Source: Methanobacterium sp. (GTDB taxonomy: Archaea; Methanobacteriota; Methanobacteria; Methanobacteriales; Methanobacteriaceae). From it: a DNA stretch of 47,743 nucleotides. Under the pieces are notes generated by a model. That model was not told where the DNA came from. It did not search any database and saw only the letters and a list, made by a program, of their open reading frames with translations. A program made the position numbers and the translations under genes. Shown piece by piece: positions 25,333 through 34,776 of the stretch. The stretch lies in NCBI GenBank assembly GCA_028700095.1, contig JAQVTJ010000001.1, positions 1 through 47,743 on the forward strand, read 5' to 3'. How positions within the stretch are numbered: the stretch's first letter is position 1; each line of letters begins with the position of its first letter.

Positions 25333-25787
25333 TTAAAATTTTCCATTATTTTTTTTTAATCCACATATTCCATTAATATAATTCTTTTTTTTAATAATCT
25401 TATGTTAATTATATAAATTTTCCATTTCAAATGCAAAATTATATATTAGTAAATTCAATACAGATATATCTGTTAAAATTACTATCTTAATAAATACTGA
25501 TAAAAAGCCTTAAAAAAGGCCGTAATATCTGATTTTATTTTATTGTCACATTTTAGAGGATGCTGTGTAAAATGAAGATTTTATCTAAAACTTTAATAAA
25601 TTTAAAATATTTATTGCATCCCCATGTAAAAAAAAAAATTTTCATAAAAAAAAGGTGTTAATAAATTTATATATTGATTATAATTTACAAATTTTTCATA
25701 GATAAAATCCGATTGATAAATCTAACTTAATATTATAATTAATTAACCATTATAATCATCAAATAACAATAAAAGGAGGAATGTAAA
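25333..25787. other. Non-coding spacer with small hairpins
   Basis: AT-rich 455-base spacer before the KH-domain gene. It contains a perfect small hairpin, GCCTT (25507-25511) with AAGGC (25516-25520), and a longer-range inverted repeat GGATGC (25558-25563) with GCATCC (25616-25621). These are richer in GC than the rest and could belong to a small RNA, but no known RNA family is recognised. No ORF of substance. Confidence 0.35.
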
Positions 25788-26285
25788 ATGGTATTGCCAG
25801 TATGTGATGTCTGTTTAAAAAGTGGAATTTTATGTCAAGGTTGTGAAAATAAACTTGAAAGTGGTGACATATCCCAACTTGACTTGGACATTGCTAAGGT
25901 GCTTTTTAAACTGGGTGAAGGTAAACTAGGTTTTAAAAAATCCATAGAAATGGGAGATATTGTTATAATAATCACAGAAAAGGAACAGATTGGAAAACTT
26001 ATAGGAAAGAGTGGGAAAATAGTAAGGGAACTCTCAAAAACTGTGGGTAAAAAGATCAGAGTTGTTGGTGAGGATTCAGATCTTCGTGCAGTTGCTAAGG
26101 ATATACTTGCACCTGCACGTGTTTCAGGTATAAATGTTGTATATGGAACAGATGGGGAAGAAAAGTTCAAGATAAGAGTAATGAAAGAAGATTCAAGAAA
26201 ACTTCCTGGAAGACTTGATACTCTCAATGAAATAATAAAAATGCTCACTGAACAAGAAACCATTGTTGTTGTTGATAGAAACTAA
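25788..26285 (+). CDS. KH-domain NusA-like protein with zinc motif
   Basis: A 165-residue RNA-binding protein. The N-terminus has Cys6, Cys9, Cys16 and Cys19 (CDVC, CQGC) forming a likely zinc knuckle. A KH domain follows, with the IGKSGK loop near residue 68, and a second KH-like or NusA-like segment follows (RVSGINVVYG, then EKFKIRVMKED). It is an archaeal NusA-related protein, associated with transcription elongation or ribosomal RNA. An AGGAGGA site is just upstream of the ATG. coaBC follows 19 bases later. Confidence 0.8.
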   Translation: MVLPVCDVCLKSGILCQGCENKLESGDISQLDLDIAKVLFKLGEGKLGFKKSIEMGDIVIIITEKEQIGKLIGKSGKIVRELSKTVGKKIRVVGEDSDLRAVAKDILAPARVSGINVVYGTDGEEKFKIRVMKEDSRKLPGRLDTLNEIIKMLTEQETIVVVDRN

Positions 26286-26304
26286 AACAAGGGGAAATTT
26301 TTAG

Positions 26305-27459
26305 ATGGAAATTGTGCTATGTATCACAGGAAGTATTGCAGCAGTGGAATCTGTAAAACTTGCAAGGGAACTTAAAAGGCAGGGAATGAATGTTACATGT
26401 TTCATGAGTAATGATGCATGTAAAATAATACATCCCAATTCTATGGAATTTGCAACAGGTAATAAGGTTGTTTTAGAATTAACAGGAGATATTGAGCATG
26501 TTAAACATGCCCAAGCTGATCTTATATTAGTTGCTCCTACTACAGCTAATTTAATAAGTAAATTTGCATATAAAATTGCAGATAATTCCATAAGCACACT
26601 TTTAATAACTGCATATGGATATTCAACACCAATTATATTTGTTCCATCAATGCATGAGTCTATGTATAAAGCAGTGTCAGAAAACATTGAAAGATGTAAA
26701 GCTGAAGGTGTTGTATTTATAGATCCTAAAAAAGAAGAGAGTAAAGCTAAATTTCCAAGTATCCATGATATCACACTTCAAGCATTAAGAGAATTATCTG
26801 ATGGAAAATTAAAGGATAAAAAAGTTGTAATAACTCTTGGTGGTACATATGAAGAAATAGATTCTGTTAGAGGTATTACAAATAGAAGTTCTGGAAAAAT
26901 GGGCATGGCACTAGCTAAAGAAGCTTTCATAAATGGTGCTGATGTAACTTTAATTAGTGGATCATTAAAAGTGCATGTTCCAAAAATATTGGATAATATT
27001 AAAATTAATTCTACAGATGAAATGAAAAATGAAATAATAAAAATTATCCCAGAAACTGATATATTAATATCTGCTGCTGCAGTATCTGATTTTACAGTAG
27101 AAAAAAATTCTAATAAACATAAAATTTCTTCCACTGAAGATTTAATATTACATCTTAAAAAAACTCCGAAAATTATAGATAGGATTAAAGAAATCAATCC
27201 AAATATTTTATTAGTTGGTTTTAAGGCAGAATATAATGTATCACAACAGGAATTAATATCTTTAACCTGTAAAAAAATGGAATCTTCAAAAGCAGATTTA
27301 ATGATTGGGAATGATGTTTCAATTGAAGGTGCTGGATTTGGTTCAGATAAAAATCAGGTGATTATTGTTGATAAAAATATAGTTACCATACCATTAACAT
27401 CTAAAACAGAAGTTGCAAAGAAAATTATCCAAAAAATTATTAAGAAGTTGGATAGTTAA
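26305..27459 (+). CDS. coaBC: Bifunctional phosphopantothenoylcysteine decarboxylase/ligase
   Basis: Coenzyme A synthesis: CoaB joins cysteine to 4'-phosphopantothenate and CoaC decarboxylates the product. The N-terminal half is a flavoprotein (ITGSIAAVESVKLAREL; AYKIADNSIS). The C-terminal half is the ligase, recognised by GGTYEEIDSVRGITNRSSGKMG near residue 183. 384 residues is standard. An AAGGGGAAATTTTTAG run precedes the start. An eleven-T tract follows the stop. Confidence 0.93.
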   Translation: MEIVLCITGSIAAVESVKLARELKRQGMNVTCFMSNDACKIIHPNSMEFATGNKVVLELTGDIEHVKHAQADLILVAPTTANLISKFAYKIADNSISTLLITAYGYSTPIIFVPSMHESMYKAVSENIERCKAEGVVFIDPKKEESKAKFPSIHDITLQALRELSDGKLKDKKVVITLGGTYEEIDSVRGITNRSSGKMGMALAKEAFINGADVTLISGSLKVHVPKILDNIKINSTDEMKNEIIKIIPETDILISAAAVSDFTVEKNSNKHKISSTEDLILHLKKTPKIIDRIKEINPNILLVGFKAEYNVSQQELISLTCKKMESSKADLMIGNDVSIEGAGFGSDKNQVIIVDKNIVTIPLTSKTEVAKKIIQKIIKKLDS

Positions 27460-27506
27460 ATTGGGTAAGAAATTCTAAATAGATACTACTTATATCATTA
27501 CTACTA

Positions 27507-27517
27507 TTTTTTTTTTT
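27507..27517 (+). terminator. oligo-T terminator after coaBC
   Basis: Eleven consecutive T residues 47 bases after the coaBC stop, between convergent genes. A typical archaeal intrinsic terminator. Confidence 0.55.
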
Positions 27518-27567
27518 AAGTTAAAAGATAATTTAAAAAAAAATTAGTTGTTAATTTAGGTTTATTT

Positions 27568-28233
27568 TTAAAATGCAAATTTACATATTATTGCAAGATG
27601 ATCCTTTTCATATGGCTCTAAATTGATTTTTTCAAGAACTTTAAAACCTCTTGTTTTAAGCTTTTTTTCTTCTTGTGAAAATATTTTTTTAGGACTTTGA
27701 GTTACATCTATACTTCTGCTTTTGATCATTATAATTCCAATACCCTCCGGTTTCAGGTAAAGACGCATATTTTCCATGAAAAGTTCGGATTGTTTTGATT
27801 GTGCCACATCAGAGTATATACTATCCACTTTTTCTAGTAAATGTAAATAATTTCTTGGTTTAGTTGCATCTTCCAATAAAGGAATTATATTTTTTCTTTC
27901 TCTTGAAAGTTCTACTAGACTTCTCATCATTTTAGGGGAGAATTCCACACACCAAATTATTCCATTATATGCTATGTCTGAAATATGTGAAGGTGTAGTA
28001 CCAGATGATGCGCCTAGATAAAGTATTTTAGAATCAGTTTTAAATGGAAAGATTTTCATTCCATTCATTATTGCAGCTCCTAATTTGGAACGTCTAGATT
28101 CCCATATTCTAAATTCTTTACCCTCAAATTCAACTAGTCTTTCACCATATACCTTACAACCAATATTTAGATTTTCGGTTGCAATATGATCTTCAATTTT
28201 ATAAATACCTGTGAATTTCTCTAGTTTTTCCAT
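27568..28233 (-). CDS. flpA: Fibrillarin-like rRNA/tRNA 2'-O-methyltransferase
   Basis: Catalytic subunit of C/D box ribonucleoproteins: transfers methyl from SAM to ribose 2'-OH at sites chosen by guide RNAs. SAM-binding loop LYLGASSGTTPSH near residues 70-82; DATKPRNY (Asp of the active site) and DSIYSDVAQ follow. 221 residues is usual. AGGGAG precedes the start. Its Nop5 partner lies upstream (28647-29864) but with an unusually long 413-base gap. Confidence 0.93.
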   Translation of the reverse strand: MEKLEKFTGIYKIEDHIATENLNIGCKVYGERLVEFEGKEFRIWESRRSKLGAAIMNGMKIFPFKTDSKILYLGASSGTTPSHISDIAYNGIIWCVEFSPKMMRSLVELSRERKNIIPLLEDATKPRNYLHLLEKVDSIYSDVAQSKQSELFMENMRLYLKPEGIGIIMIKSRSIDVTQSPKKIFSQEEKKLKTRGFKVLEKINLEPYEKDHLAIICKFAF

Positions 28234-28646
28234 GGTTTTTCTCCCTAAAGAAAGCTAAGAATTGTAAAATAATTAAATATAATTATATTCTTTTGTTTTT
28301 ACCAATTATAAGTTGAAAAATATTTTTTTTTTGTAAAGAAAATTTCTTTTTTTATTTATATAAAATTCTAAATCTTTATTTTACTATTTTTTTTATATAA
28401 TTTATATCCAACTAAATTTTAGCCTAAAGATAATTGCACAAACACATAATATTAATGTAAAGCTAAGTGTGGATCATCCTAATTATTGAACCTATCTTTA
28501 CAAAAAATTGGGCTGCACATGAAATTAGTGATTGTATATACTAATGGTATGTTGCTTTATATTATTATACTGGTTTTCTCTTTTTGTAGTGGATATATTA
28601 ATAAATATAGTAAATTTTCTATATTTTAGGATTGTTTAATAATATT
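28234..28646. other. Spacer between nop5 and flpA, possible structured RNA
   Basis: Nop5 and fibrillarin genes are often close together; here 413 bases separate them. The stretch about 28420-28550 is less AT-rich than its surroundings and has an inverted pair, TAAAGATA (near 28424) and TATCTTTA (near 28491), with outer AGCC/GGCT able to pair as well. This may be an RNA or a promoter region for flpA. No box C/D or H/ACA elements can be assigned with confidence, and there is no ORF of substance. Confidence 0.35.
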
Positions 28647-29864
28647 TTAATAGTAATCCTTAATATTTTTCTTGTATTTGTCTCTTTTTTTCTTTTTCTT
28701 CTTTGTATCTTTATCATTAATTTTTTTTGGTTTCATACTTTTTTTAGGGAATGGATTGGATTTTTTAATTTCTTCCACACGTATTTTGAAACCTTCATTT
28801 ATATTTGGATCATATTCCCCAGAATAAACATCTTTACGTACAGCTAATGAAATTTTTAATGCTAATGTTCGTGCAATTTTACCCCTAACCCACCATTTAG
28901 CACCTCTGACTTCTGGATGTTGGAATATAAGTCCATGCTTAGGTGGGTTTTCACCAGTTTTTAAATGTCTGAAAAGTGCTTTTTCTGCTCCAAGAACCTG
29001 TACAGTGCCTGATGGCATTTTTGATAATTTTTCCATACTCCCTACATGGGCTATGAGTTTTGCTCCTAGAGAAGCACCTGTAAGATCCTTTAGGTTAGGT
29101 GCTATTTCACCCATTCTTTTATCTATATATTGTGTGATGGACTGTTTTGTTTTTTGTAAAGATTTTATTGAAGATGCAAATTCCTTTAAAATTAAAAGAT
29201 CAATTTCAGATATAGGTGCTCCAATAGTTTTATCAATTCTAACAGAATCTTTCTCAGGATCCAGAACACCAGAATCAAGAATTGAATCTCTATCCCCAAG
29301 ATCTGCAACTATTTCAACAAATCTTTCATGATTTTTTATTTTATCCAACTCTGGAAAGTGTATTGAATACCATTCTCGTAATCTTTCAACCATTTTACCA
29401 GTTGTTTCATCAAGTTCTTCTATGGAATTTATGGCCTGGATAAGGAACATATCCTCAGATTCAGAAGCTTTTTGTAAATTATCATTTGTTATTTCTATGG
29501 ATAATTCATGTAATATATTAGTTAAATCATCATCAGGCTCTAAGAAATTGGTTTTTTTTAATAAATCTTCCATATTTAGCCTTAAAAATTCACCGGCAAT
29601 ATTAGGTGTTTTATATTTAAATTTATTGCTATCTTTAAGATTTTTATATCTTGAAGTTGGTGTGGTGGTTTCAATTATTATTGTATCATATTTTTTAACA
29701 AGTCTTTTGAGTATTAATTCTTCTTCTTTAGTTATAATTCCTGCAGTGATCTTTTCACATCTTTCCTTTAATTTGTGCCGTGGGAAAAGTTCATAATCTA
29801 AGAGTGTACAATTTTTATCAAGGGATATGTATCCTGCAAATGAACATGTGAGATAACATTTCAT
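28647..29864 (-). CDS. nop5: Nop5 (Nop56/58-like) C/D box RNP core protein
   Basis: Scaffold of archaeal C/D sRNPs; binds fibrillarin by its N-terminal domain, forms coiled-coil dimers, and binds L7Ae-guide RNA by the Nop domain. The Nop domain is clear (LTGASLGAKLIAHVGSMEKLSKMPSGTVQVLGAEKALFRHL near residues 265-305). The C-terminus is a lysine-rich tail (KKKKKKRDKYKK), common in this family. 405 residues. The mRNA start may be leaderless: no ribosome binding site precedes the ATG, and an AT-rich TATA-like run lies close upstream. Confidence 0.93.
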   Translation of the reverse strand: MKCYLTCSFAGYISLDKNCTLLDYELFPRHKLKERCEKITAGIITKEEELILKRLVKKYDTIIIETTTPTSRYKNLKDSNKFKYKTPNIAGEFLRLNMEDLLKKTNFLEPDDDLTNILHELSIEITNDNLQKASESEDMFLIQAINSIEELDETTGKMVERLREWYSIHFPELDKIKNHERFVEIVADLGDRDSILDSGVLDPEKDSVRIDKTIGAPISEIDLLILKEFASSIKSLQKTKQSITQYIDKRMGEIAPNLKDLTGASLGAKLIAHVGSMEKLSKMPSGTVQVLGAEKALFRHLKTGENPPKHGLIFQHPEVRGAKWWVRGKIARTLALKISLAVRKDVYSGEYDPNINEGFKIRVEEIKKSNPFPKKSMKPKKINDKDTKKKKKKRDKYKKNIKDYY

Positions 29865-29906
29865 AGATTTAATTGTATATTATTAAAGATTTAAACTTTT
29901 CATGGG

Positions 29907-30812
29907 GTGACTATACTGGAAATCGAACTATGCGGTATTAAAATGAGAAATCCTACAATGTTAGCTGCAGGAATATTAGGTAGCACAGCATCATCACTTA
30001 ATTGGGCAGGTAGAAGTGGGGCAGGGGCAGTTGTAACTAAATCCTTTGGTATAGAACCTAACAAAGGATATTCAAATCCTACAACAGTTGAGGTTATGGG
30101 AGGGATTATCAATGCTGTTGGTCTATCCAATCCGGGTGTTAATAACTTTAAATTAGAACTTGAAAAGCTAGATAAATCTGTTCCAGCCATAGCATCTGTT
30201 TATGGTGCTAATCAATATGAATTTTCTGATATTGTGTCAAAGATTGAAAATTTAGTTGATGCAATTGAATTAAATGTTTCATGTCCACATGCAATGGGTG
30301 GGTGTGGATCAGCAATTGGACAAGATCCTAATTTAACTGCAGATATTGTAAGAACTGTAAAGAAAAATGTTAAAATTCCGGTTATTGTTAAATTAACCCC
30401 TAATGTAACGGATATAGTTGAGATTGCACAATATGCTGAGGATGCAGGGGCTGATGCTTTGACATTGATAAATTCAATGGGGCCTGGAATGAAAATTGAC
30501 ATAGAAACAGGAATACCAATATTAAAGAATCGTGTCGGTGGTTTATCTGGACCTGCTATAAAACCTATTGCAATTAGATGTGTTTTTGATGTTTTTGAAT
30601 CTGTTGATATTCCTATTATTGGTGTGGGTGGAATAAGAGATTATAAAGATGTGCTTGAATTTTTATATGCAGGTGCACAATGTGTTCAGATTGGTACTTC
30701 TATAATGTATGAAGGAATGGATATTTTTACAAATATAAACAATGGACTTAGAAGATTCATGGATAAGAAAGGATATGGATCTGTGGATGAAATAGTTGGA
30801 ATTGCCCATTAA
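29907..30812 (+). CDS. pyrD: Dihydroorotate dehydrogenase B, catalytic subunit
   Basis: Oxidises dihydroorotate to orotate in pyrimidine synthesis, using FMN. Catalytic Cys in NVSCPHAMGGCG near residue 125, FMN-binding Lys region VTKSFG near residue 47, and GVGGIRDYKDVLEFL near residue 238. It has the PyrK electron-transfer partner 35 bases downstream, so it is class 1B and NAD-linked. The start is not certain: GTG at 29907 lies inside a GGGGTGA site, and no ATG is close by; CTG at 29916 (the Leu of MTILEIEL) is the other option. Homologues start near this point. Divergent from nop5. Confidence 0.92.
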   Translation: MTILEIELCGIKMRNPTMLAAGILGSTASSLNWAGRSGAGAVVTKSFGIEPNKGYSNPTTVEVMGGIINAVGLSNPGVNNFKLELEKLDKSVPAIASVYGANQYEFSDIVSKIENLVDAIELNVSCPHAMGGCGSAIGQDPNLTADIVRTVKKNVKIPVIVKLTPNVTDIVEIAQYAEDAGADALTLINSMGPGMKIDIETGIPILKNRVGGLSGPAIKPIAIRCVFDVFESVDIPIIGVGGIRDYKDVLEFLYAGAQCVQIGTSIMYEGMDIFTNINNGLRRFMDKKGYGSVDEIVGIAH

Positions 30813-30847
30813 ATACAAATTATTTAGAATATTAACAGGTGGATAAT

Positions 30848-31645
30848 ATGAATATTCCAAGGATAGTTAAAATAAAACAGATAATAAATGAATCTCCCAC
30901 AGTTAAAACTTTTATCTTTGATTGGGATGTGAAAGATGAAATTCCTGGCCAATTTATGATGGTATGGAATTTTAATAATGAAAAACCCATGTCAATATCT
31001 TATATAGATCCTGTAAAGAATGAGATAGGAATATCCATTAGAAATATTGGAAAATTTACTAAACAAATCCATAATCTCTGTGAAGGTGATAAACTTGGAT
31101 TAAGAGGTCCTTATGGTAGAGGTTTTCATATTGCAGGTTCAAAAATCCTTGTAGTGGGTGGAGGTATAGGTATGGCACCTATAATTGCATTTTCTGATAA
31201 AGCCTCTGGAATGGGAATTGAAGTACATATTATCAGTGCTGCTACTACTCATAATGAACTGCTTTTTAATGATAGAATTGAAAAATCCGATGCTAAACTA
31301 TTAACATGTACAGATGATGGTACATCCGGGTTCTGTGGGTTTGGAACAGATCTTGCAGAAAAAACACTATCAGAAATTGATTATGATATGGTTATATGTT
31401 GTGGTCCTGAAGTTATGATGAAAAAACTCTTTGATATTGTTGAAAAGTTTAAAATCCCTGCACAATTTTCAATGGAAAGATATATGAAATGTGGAATGGG
31501 TTTATGTGGCCAGTGTTGTGTTGATAATGTTGGTTGGAGAATATGTGTTGAAGGACCTGTATTTTGGACAGATGAACTTAGGATGATAAATGAATTTGGC
31601 CAATACAGAAGGGACTCATCAGGTGTTAAACATAATATTCCATAA
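30848..31645 (+). CDS. pyrK: Dihydroorotate dehydrogenase electron-transfer subunit
   Basis: Passes electrons from PyrD to NAD through FAD and a [2Fe-2S] cluster. The ferredoxin-reductase fold shows GGGIGMAPIIAFS near residue 103. The four cluster cysteines are seen near the C-terminus (KCGMGLCGQCC...ICVEGPVF). AGGTGG at 30837-30842 five bases upstream favours ATG 30848 over GTG 30839. Coupled with pyrD. Confidence 0.93.
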   Translation: MNIPRIVKIKQIINESPTVKTFIFDWDVKDEIPGQFMMVWNFNNEKPMSISYIDPVKNEIGISIRNIGKFTKQIHNLCEGDKLGLRGPYGRGFHIAGSKILVVGGGIGMAPIIAFSDKASGMGIEVHIISAATTHNELLFNDRIEKSDAKLLTCTDDGTSGFCGFGTDLAEKTLSEIDYDMVICCGPEVMMKKLFDIVEKFKIPAQFSMERYMKCGMGLCGQCCVDNVGWRICVEGPVFWTDELRMINEFGQYRRDSSGVKHNIP

Positions 31646-31748
31646 AATGGAGTAAAGTTCACATAATTTATAGTTTTTATCTAATTAATATCGATTAAAT
31701 TTTATAATATTATAATATATACATATATTTTATTAAAAGAGTGGAAAA

Positions 31749-32849
31749 ATGATTGATAATATTAAAAATAATTTAACATCTGCAATTTTTGTAATTATAA
31801 TCCTTGTTATTTTATCGGTTTTGGTTTTAACACCTATGCTTAGTATGATTATACTTGGAGCTATATTTGCCTATGCTATACGTCCATTATCAAATAAAAT
31901 GGAACCATATATAAAATATAGGTCTATAGCAATATTTATAGGTATGATAATTGTGATAATTCCTCTAATTGCAGTTATGACACTTTTTATTAATACTATT
32001 GTTGCAATAACACCTTCATTTGTTGCATTTGTTAAAACCCTTAATTTAGGTAGTATGAATATTACTACGTTACAAAATTATATTCCCATACAACAATTTA
32101 TTCCACAAGAAAGCACATCTCCAGTATTAACATCTGTATTTAATTCTATTTATCTAGGTGTTGAAGATATTCTAAGAAGTTTAACAGAATATTTATTAGG
32201 GCTTGTGAAATCTATTCCAACTGTTTTACTTCAACTTTTCATATTCTTTGCGTCTACATTTTATTTTGCAAGGGATGGTGATAGAATATGGGATTATTTA
32301 GATTATTTAGTGCCGGATGATAGGAAACATTATTTTAAAACATTAGTAAAGGAAACTGATAAGGTTTTGAAAAGTATATTTTTCGGACATTTTGTTACAG
32401 CTACAATAACAGGTATTGTGGCTGGTATTGGATTTGCATTATTAGGATATCCCTATGCATTATTTCTTGGAACATTAACTGGTTTTTTCCAGCTAATGCC
32501 AATTGTTGGACATTGGCCTACACTTATGGGTCTTGCACTTTATGATATGATAATTGGAAATTATATAAGGGCAGTGGAAGTTATATTATTGGGAGGTTTC
32601 CTTAGTTTGATGGATATGTATATCAGACCCAATCTTGCAGGTAAATATGCAGATATTCATCCTTTAATATTTCTTCTAGGATTTTTATGCGGTCCTCTTG
32701 TATTGGGATTGGTTGGATTTATTATTGGTCCTCTTATATTAGGTGTAACATATGCTGCTGTAGTTGCCTATAAAAAGGAAAATCAGAACAAACCTATAGA
32801 AATTGTAGAAATTAATATGGTTAATAAGGGTAATACAAAGAAAAAATGA
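31749..32849 (+). CDS. AI-2E family (PerM/UPF0118) membrane protein
   Basis: A 366-residue integral membrane protein with about seven or eight transmembrane segments and the AI-2E family core (FARDGDRIWDYLDYLVPDD, then GYPYALFLGTLTGFFQLMPIVG, then PNLAGKYADIHPLIFLLGFL). Family members are putative exporters or cation/proton antiporters; the substrate here is unknown. A short hydrophilic C-terminal tail ends in KGNTKKK, facing the cytoplasm. It is monocistronic, with an AT-rich region before it. Confidence 0.82.
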   Translation: MIDNIKNNLTSAIFVIIILVILSVLVLTPMLSMIILGAIFAYAIRPLSNKMEPYIKYRSIAIFIGMIIVIIPLIAVMTLFINTIVAITPSFVAFVKTLNLGSMNITTLQNYIPIQQFIPQESTSPVLTSVFNSIYLGVEDILRSLTEYLLGLVKSIPTVLLQLFIFFASTFYFARDGDRIWDYLDYLVPDDRKHYFKTLVKETDKVLKSIFFGHFVTATITGIVAGIGFALLGYPYALFLGTLTGFFQLMPIVGHWPTLMGLALYDMIIGNYIRAVEVILLGGFLSLMDMYIRPNLAGKYADIHPLIFLLGFLCGPLVLGLVGFIIGPLILGVTYAAVVAYKKENQNKPIEIVEINMVNKGNTKKK

Positions 32850-32884
32850 GTTTAAATGTCTTAAAAAAAGGAAAATACCCTGGT

Positions 32885-33358
32885 TTAAAGAAGTTTTATT
32901 TCCAGGGAATTAGAAGTTATTCTATGTTTATTTCCGTTTAGATCAGTAAAACTAACTCCAAAACCACCTATGAAAAATGTGTCGCTCATTGAATTGGATC
33001 CGAAATCTTCTTTTACCTCTTCATCAGTTGGTATTCTATATTTTTCCTGGAACTCTTTGGTTTCATTAGGTTTTAATGTTCCAATTTTTTTTTCAAAACC
33101 CTGACTTCTGACTATTACATCAAAAACATCACTATTACCTTTATTAGATACAATGTAATTTATTGTTACATTTTCTCCTTTTTTGGCTGTAGCAGGTCCT
33201 GTTTGGTTTGCAACTACTATAATATTAATTGTTTCACTGGATGTATTGGTTATGTTTGTGTTGTTATCTGGTTTTGAATTATTCATATAATTAAAGGCAA
33301 CAACTCCTGCCACAATCAAAAAAATTACAATTATTAATGCAAAAATTCGTTTATCCAT
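32885..33358 (-). CDS. Membrane-anchored extracellular protein with CARDB-like domain
   Basis: 157 residues: an N-terminal transmembrane helix (FALIIVIFLIVAGVVAFNYM), an Asn/Thr-rich linker, then one beta-sandwich domain of the type used for extracellular display (ITVNYIVSNKGNSDVFDVIV-like region and LKPNETKEFQEKY), resembling CARDB/APHP modules. Probably faces the cell exterior. A GAGGGTGC site precedes the ATG. Monocistronic, its end close to the convergent permease. Confidence 0.7.
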   Translation of the reverse strand: MDKRIFALIIVIFLIVAGVVAFNYMNNSKPDNNTNITNTSSETINIIVVANQTGPATAKKGENVTINYIVSNKGNSDVFDVIVRSQGFEKKIGTLKPNETKEFQEKYRIPTDEEVKEDFGSNSMSDTFFIGGFGVSFTDLNGNKHRITSNSLEIKLL

Positions 33359-33496
33359 AAAAGCACCCTCCTAATGATTTAATAATATTTTTGTATATTA
33401 TTATATTAAATAATTTCCATAACAACTTTTAGTATTATTAGAGGATTTTTTGAGATCTTTTTTTAGTATATTATAATTTTTAATATAATTATATAT

Positions 33497-33907
33497 TTAA
33501 GAAAATTTCACTTGTTTGCCCATTCCAATTAGTTCATCAAATTCCAGACCTTTTTCAAATGCAAGGTCTATATTAACACGATAATTACTATTTTTGGTTA
33601 TATGCAGATCTTCTAAACATATAAATCTCCATTTTTTCCTTAGAAATTTAACACCAATATATGGTTTAGCACCAAACATATCAGAAAATTCTTTTAATCC
33701 ATTTATTTTTTCTGACTTTATATATATTTTTTCAGAAGATGTTGATTTAACTTCTATAGCCAGATATAAAGATCCATTACCTGCTATAACATCTGGAAGT
33801 GGTTTTTTTGTTGCGCCTCCTGAAGCAGGTGCTCTCATAGCAGCACAATTAGCATTCCAAAGCATTTTTACAAGTTCTCTTTCTTCTCTTGATCCTGTTT
33901 TACTCAT
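33497..33907 (-). CDS. hjc: Holliday junction resolvase Hjc
   Basis: A 136-residue archaeal resolvase cutting four-way DNA junctions. The nuclease core is visible: GSREERELVKMLW (Glu), PLPDVIAGNG (Asp) and LAIEVKSTSSEKIYI (ExK), and RAPASGGATK supplies the basic loop. No ribosome binding site precedes the ATG, so the message may be leaderless. Stands alone before the tRNA cluster. Confidence 0.92.
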   Translation of the reverse strand: MSKTGSREERELVKMLWNANCAAMRAPASGGATKKPLPDVIAGNGSLYLAIEVKSTSSEKIYIKSEKINGLKEFSDMFGAKPYIGVKFLRKKWRFICLEDLHITKNSNYRVNIDLAFEKGLEFDELIGMGKQVKFS

Positions 33908-34267
33908 TATATCATGATTCCAGATGGTAAAAAATTAATTATATAGATAAAAAAAAATTAATAAATGAAATTTAAATCAATTTAATAACACCTTTTATTG
34001 ATCTATTATATAGATTTTTTTTTTATATTATCAATATATTTTTCTAGTTATTACATTATTTTTTTTTATAGTTTTTAATATTATATTTAGATGGATATTT
34101 GCTTATGGTGGGATATATTATTTATTTCCATCAAAACATTTTTTTTTTATATAAATATTTTCTAAAACTTATTTTTAGGTGAAAAATATATTTAAAATAG
34201 TTTAAACTAGGATATATAGAATTTTAAATGGGAATATAAAAATAAATGGTTGTTTTTAAAATTTAGA
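33908..34267. other. Non-coding AT-rich spacer
   Basis: 360 bases of A/T with several poly-T tracts (for example about 34016-34025, 34059-34069 and 34139-34148). No ORF, repeat or RNA gene is recognised. The A runs on the complementary strand lie downstream of the minus-strand tRNA cluster. Confidence 0.4.
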
Positions 34268-34340
<73 letters not shown>

Positions 34341-34377
34341 ATATTAAATATCCTATCTATATAACTGTAACAGCTGA

Positions 34378-34466
<89 letters not shown>

Positions 34467-34521
34467 TACCTTGCAGTATTTAATCACATATGGGCCAATA
34501 TATGCATTTAAATTTAAAAAA

Positions 34522-34596
34522 TGCTCCGTCCGGGATTCGAACCCGAGTCTTCGGCTCGAAAGGCAGAAATGATTGGCCGGACTACACCAACGGAGC
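34522..34596 (-). tRNA. tRNA-Glu (TTC), mismatch in anticodon stem
   Basis: Acceptor GCTCCGT/ACGGAGC, anticodon loop CTTTCGA (TTC), A73. The anticodon stem is TCTGC against GCCGA, giving a U-C mismatch at the third pair where homologues have a G-C pair. No encoded CCA. Confidence 0.93.
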
Positions 34597-34625
34597 CAAT
34601 TTTACATACAATTTAATTATCTGGA

Positions 34626-34699
<74 letters not shown>

Positions 34700-34703
34700 A
34701 TAG

Positions 34704-34776
34704 CGCCGCCGACAGGGTTCGAACCTGTGACCAATCGATTAACAGTCGAACGCTCTACCTACTGAGCTACGGCGGC
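34704..34776 (-). tRNA. tRNA-Asn (GTT)
   Basis: Acceptor GCCGCCG/CGGCGGC, anticodon loop CTGTTAA (GTT), G73 discriminator. First gene of the five-tRNA cluster in the direction of transcription. No encoded CCA. Confidence 0.95.

Noticed and set aside
28632..28847. 71-residue ORF on the + strand
   Set aside because: Lies antisense to the lysine-rich nop5 C-terminus, giving a Phe/Ile-rich artefact.
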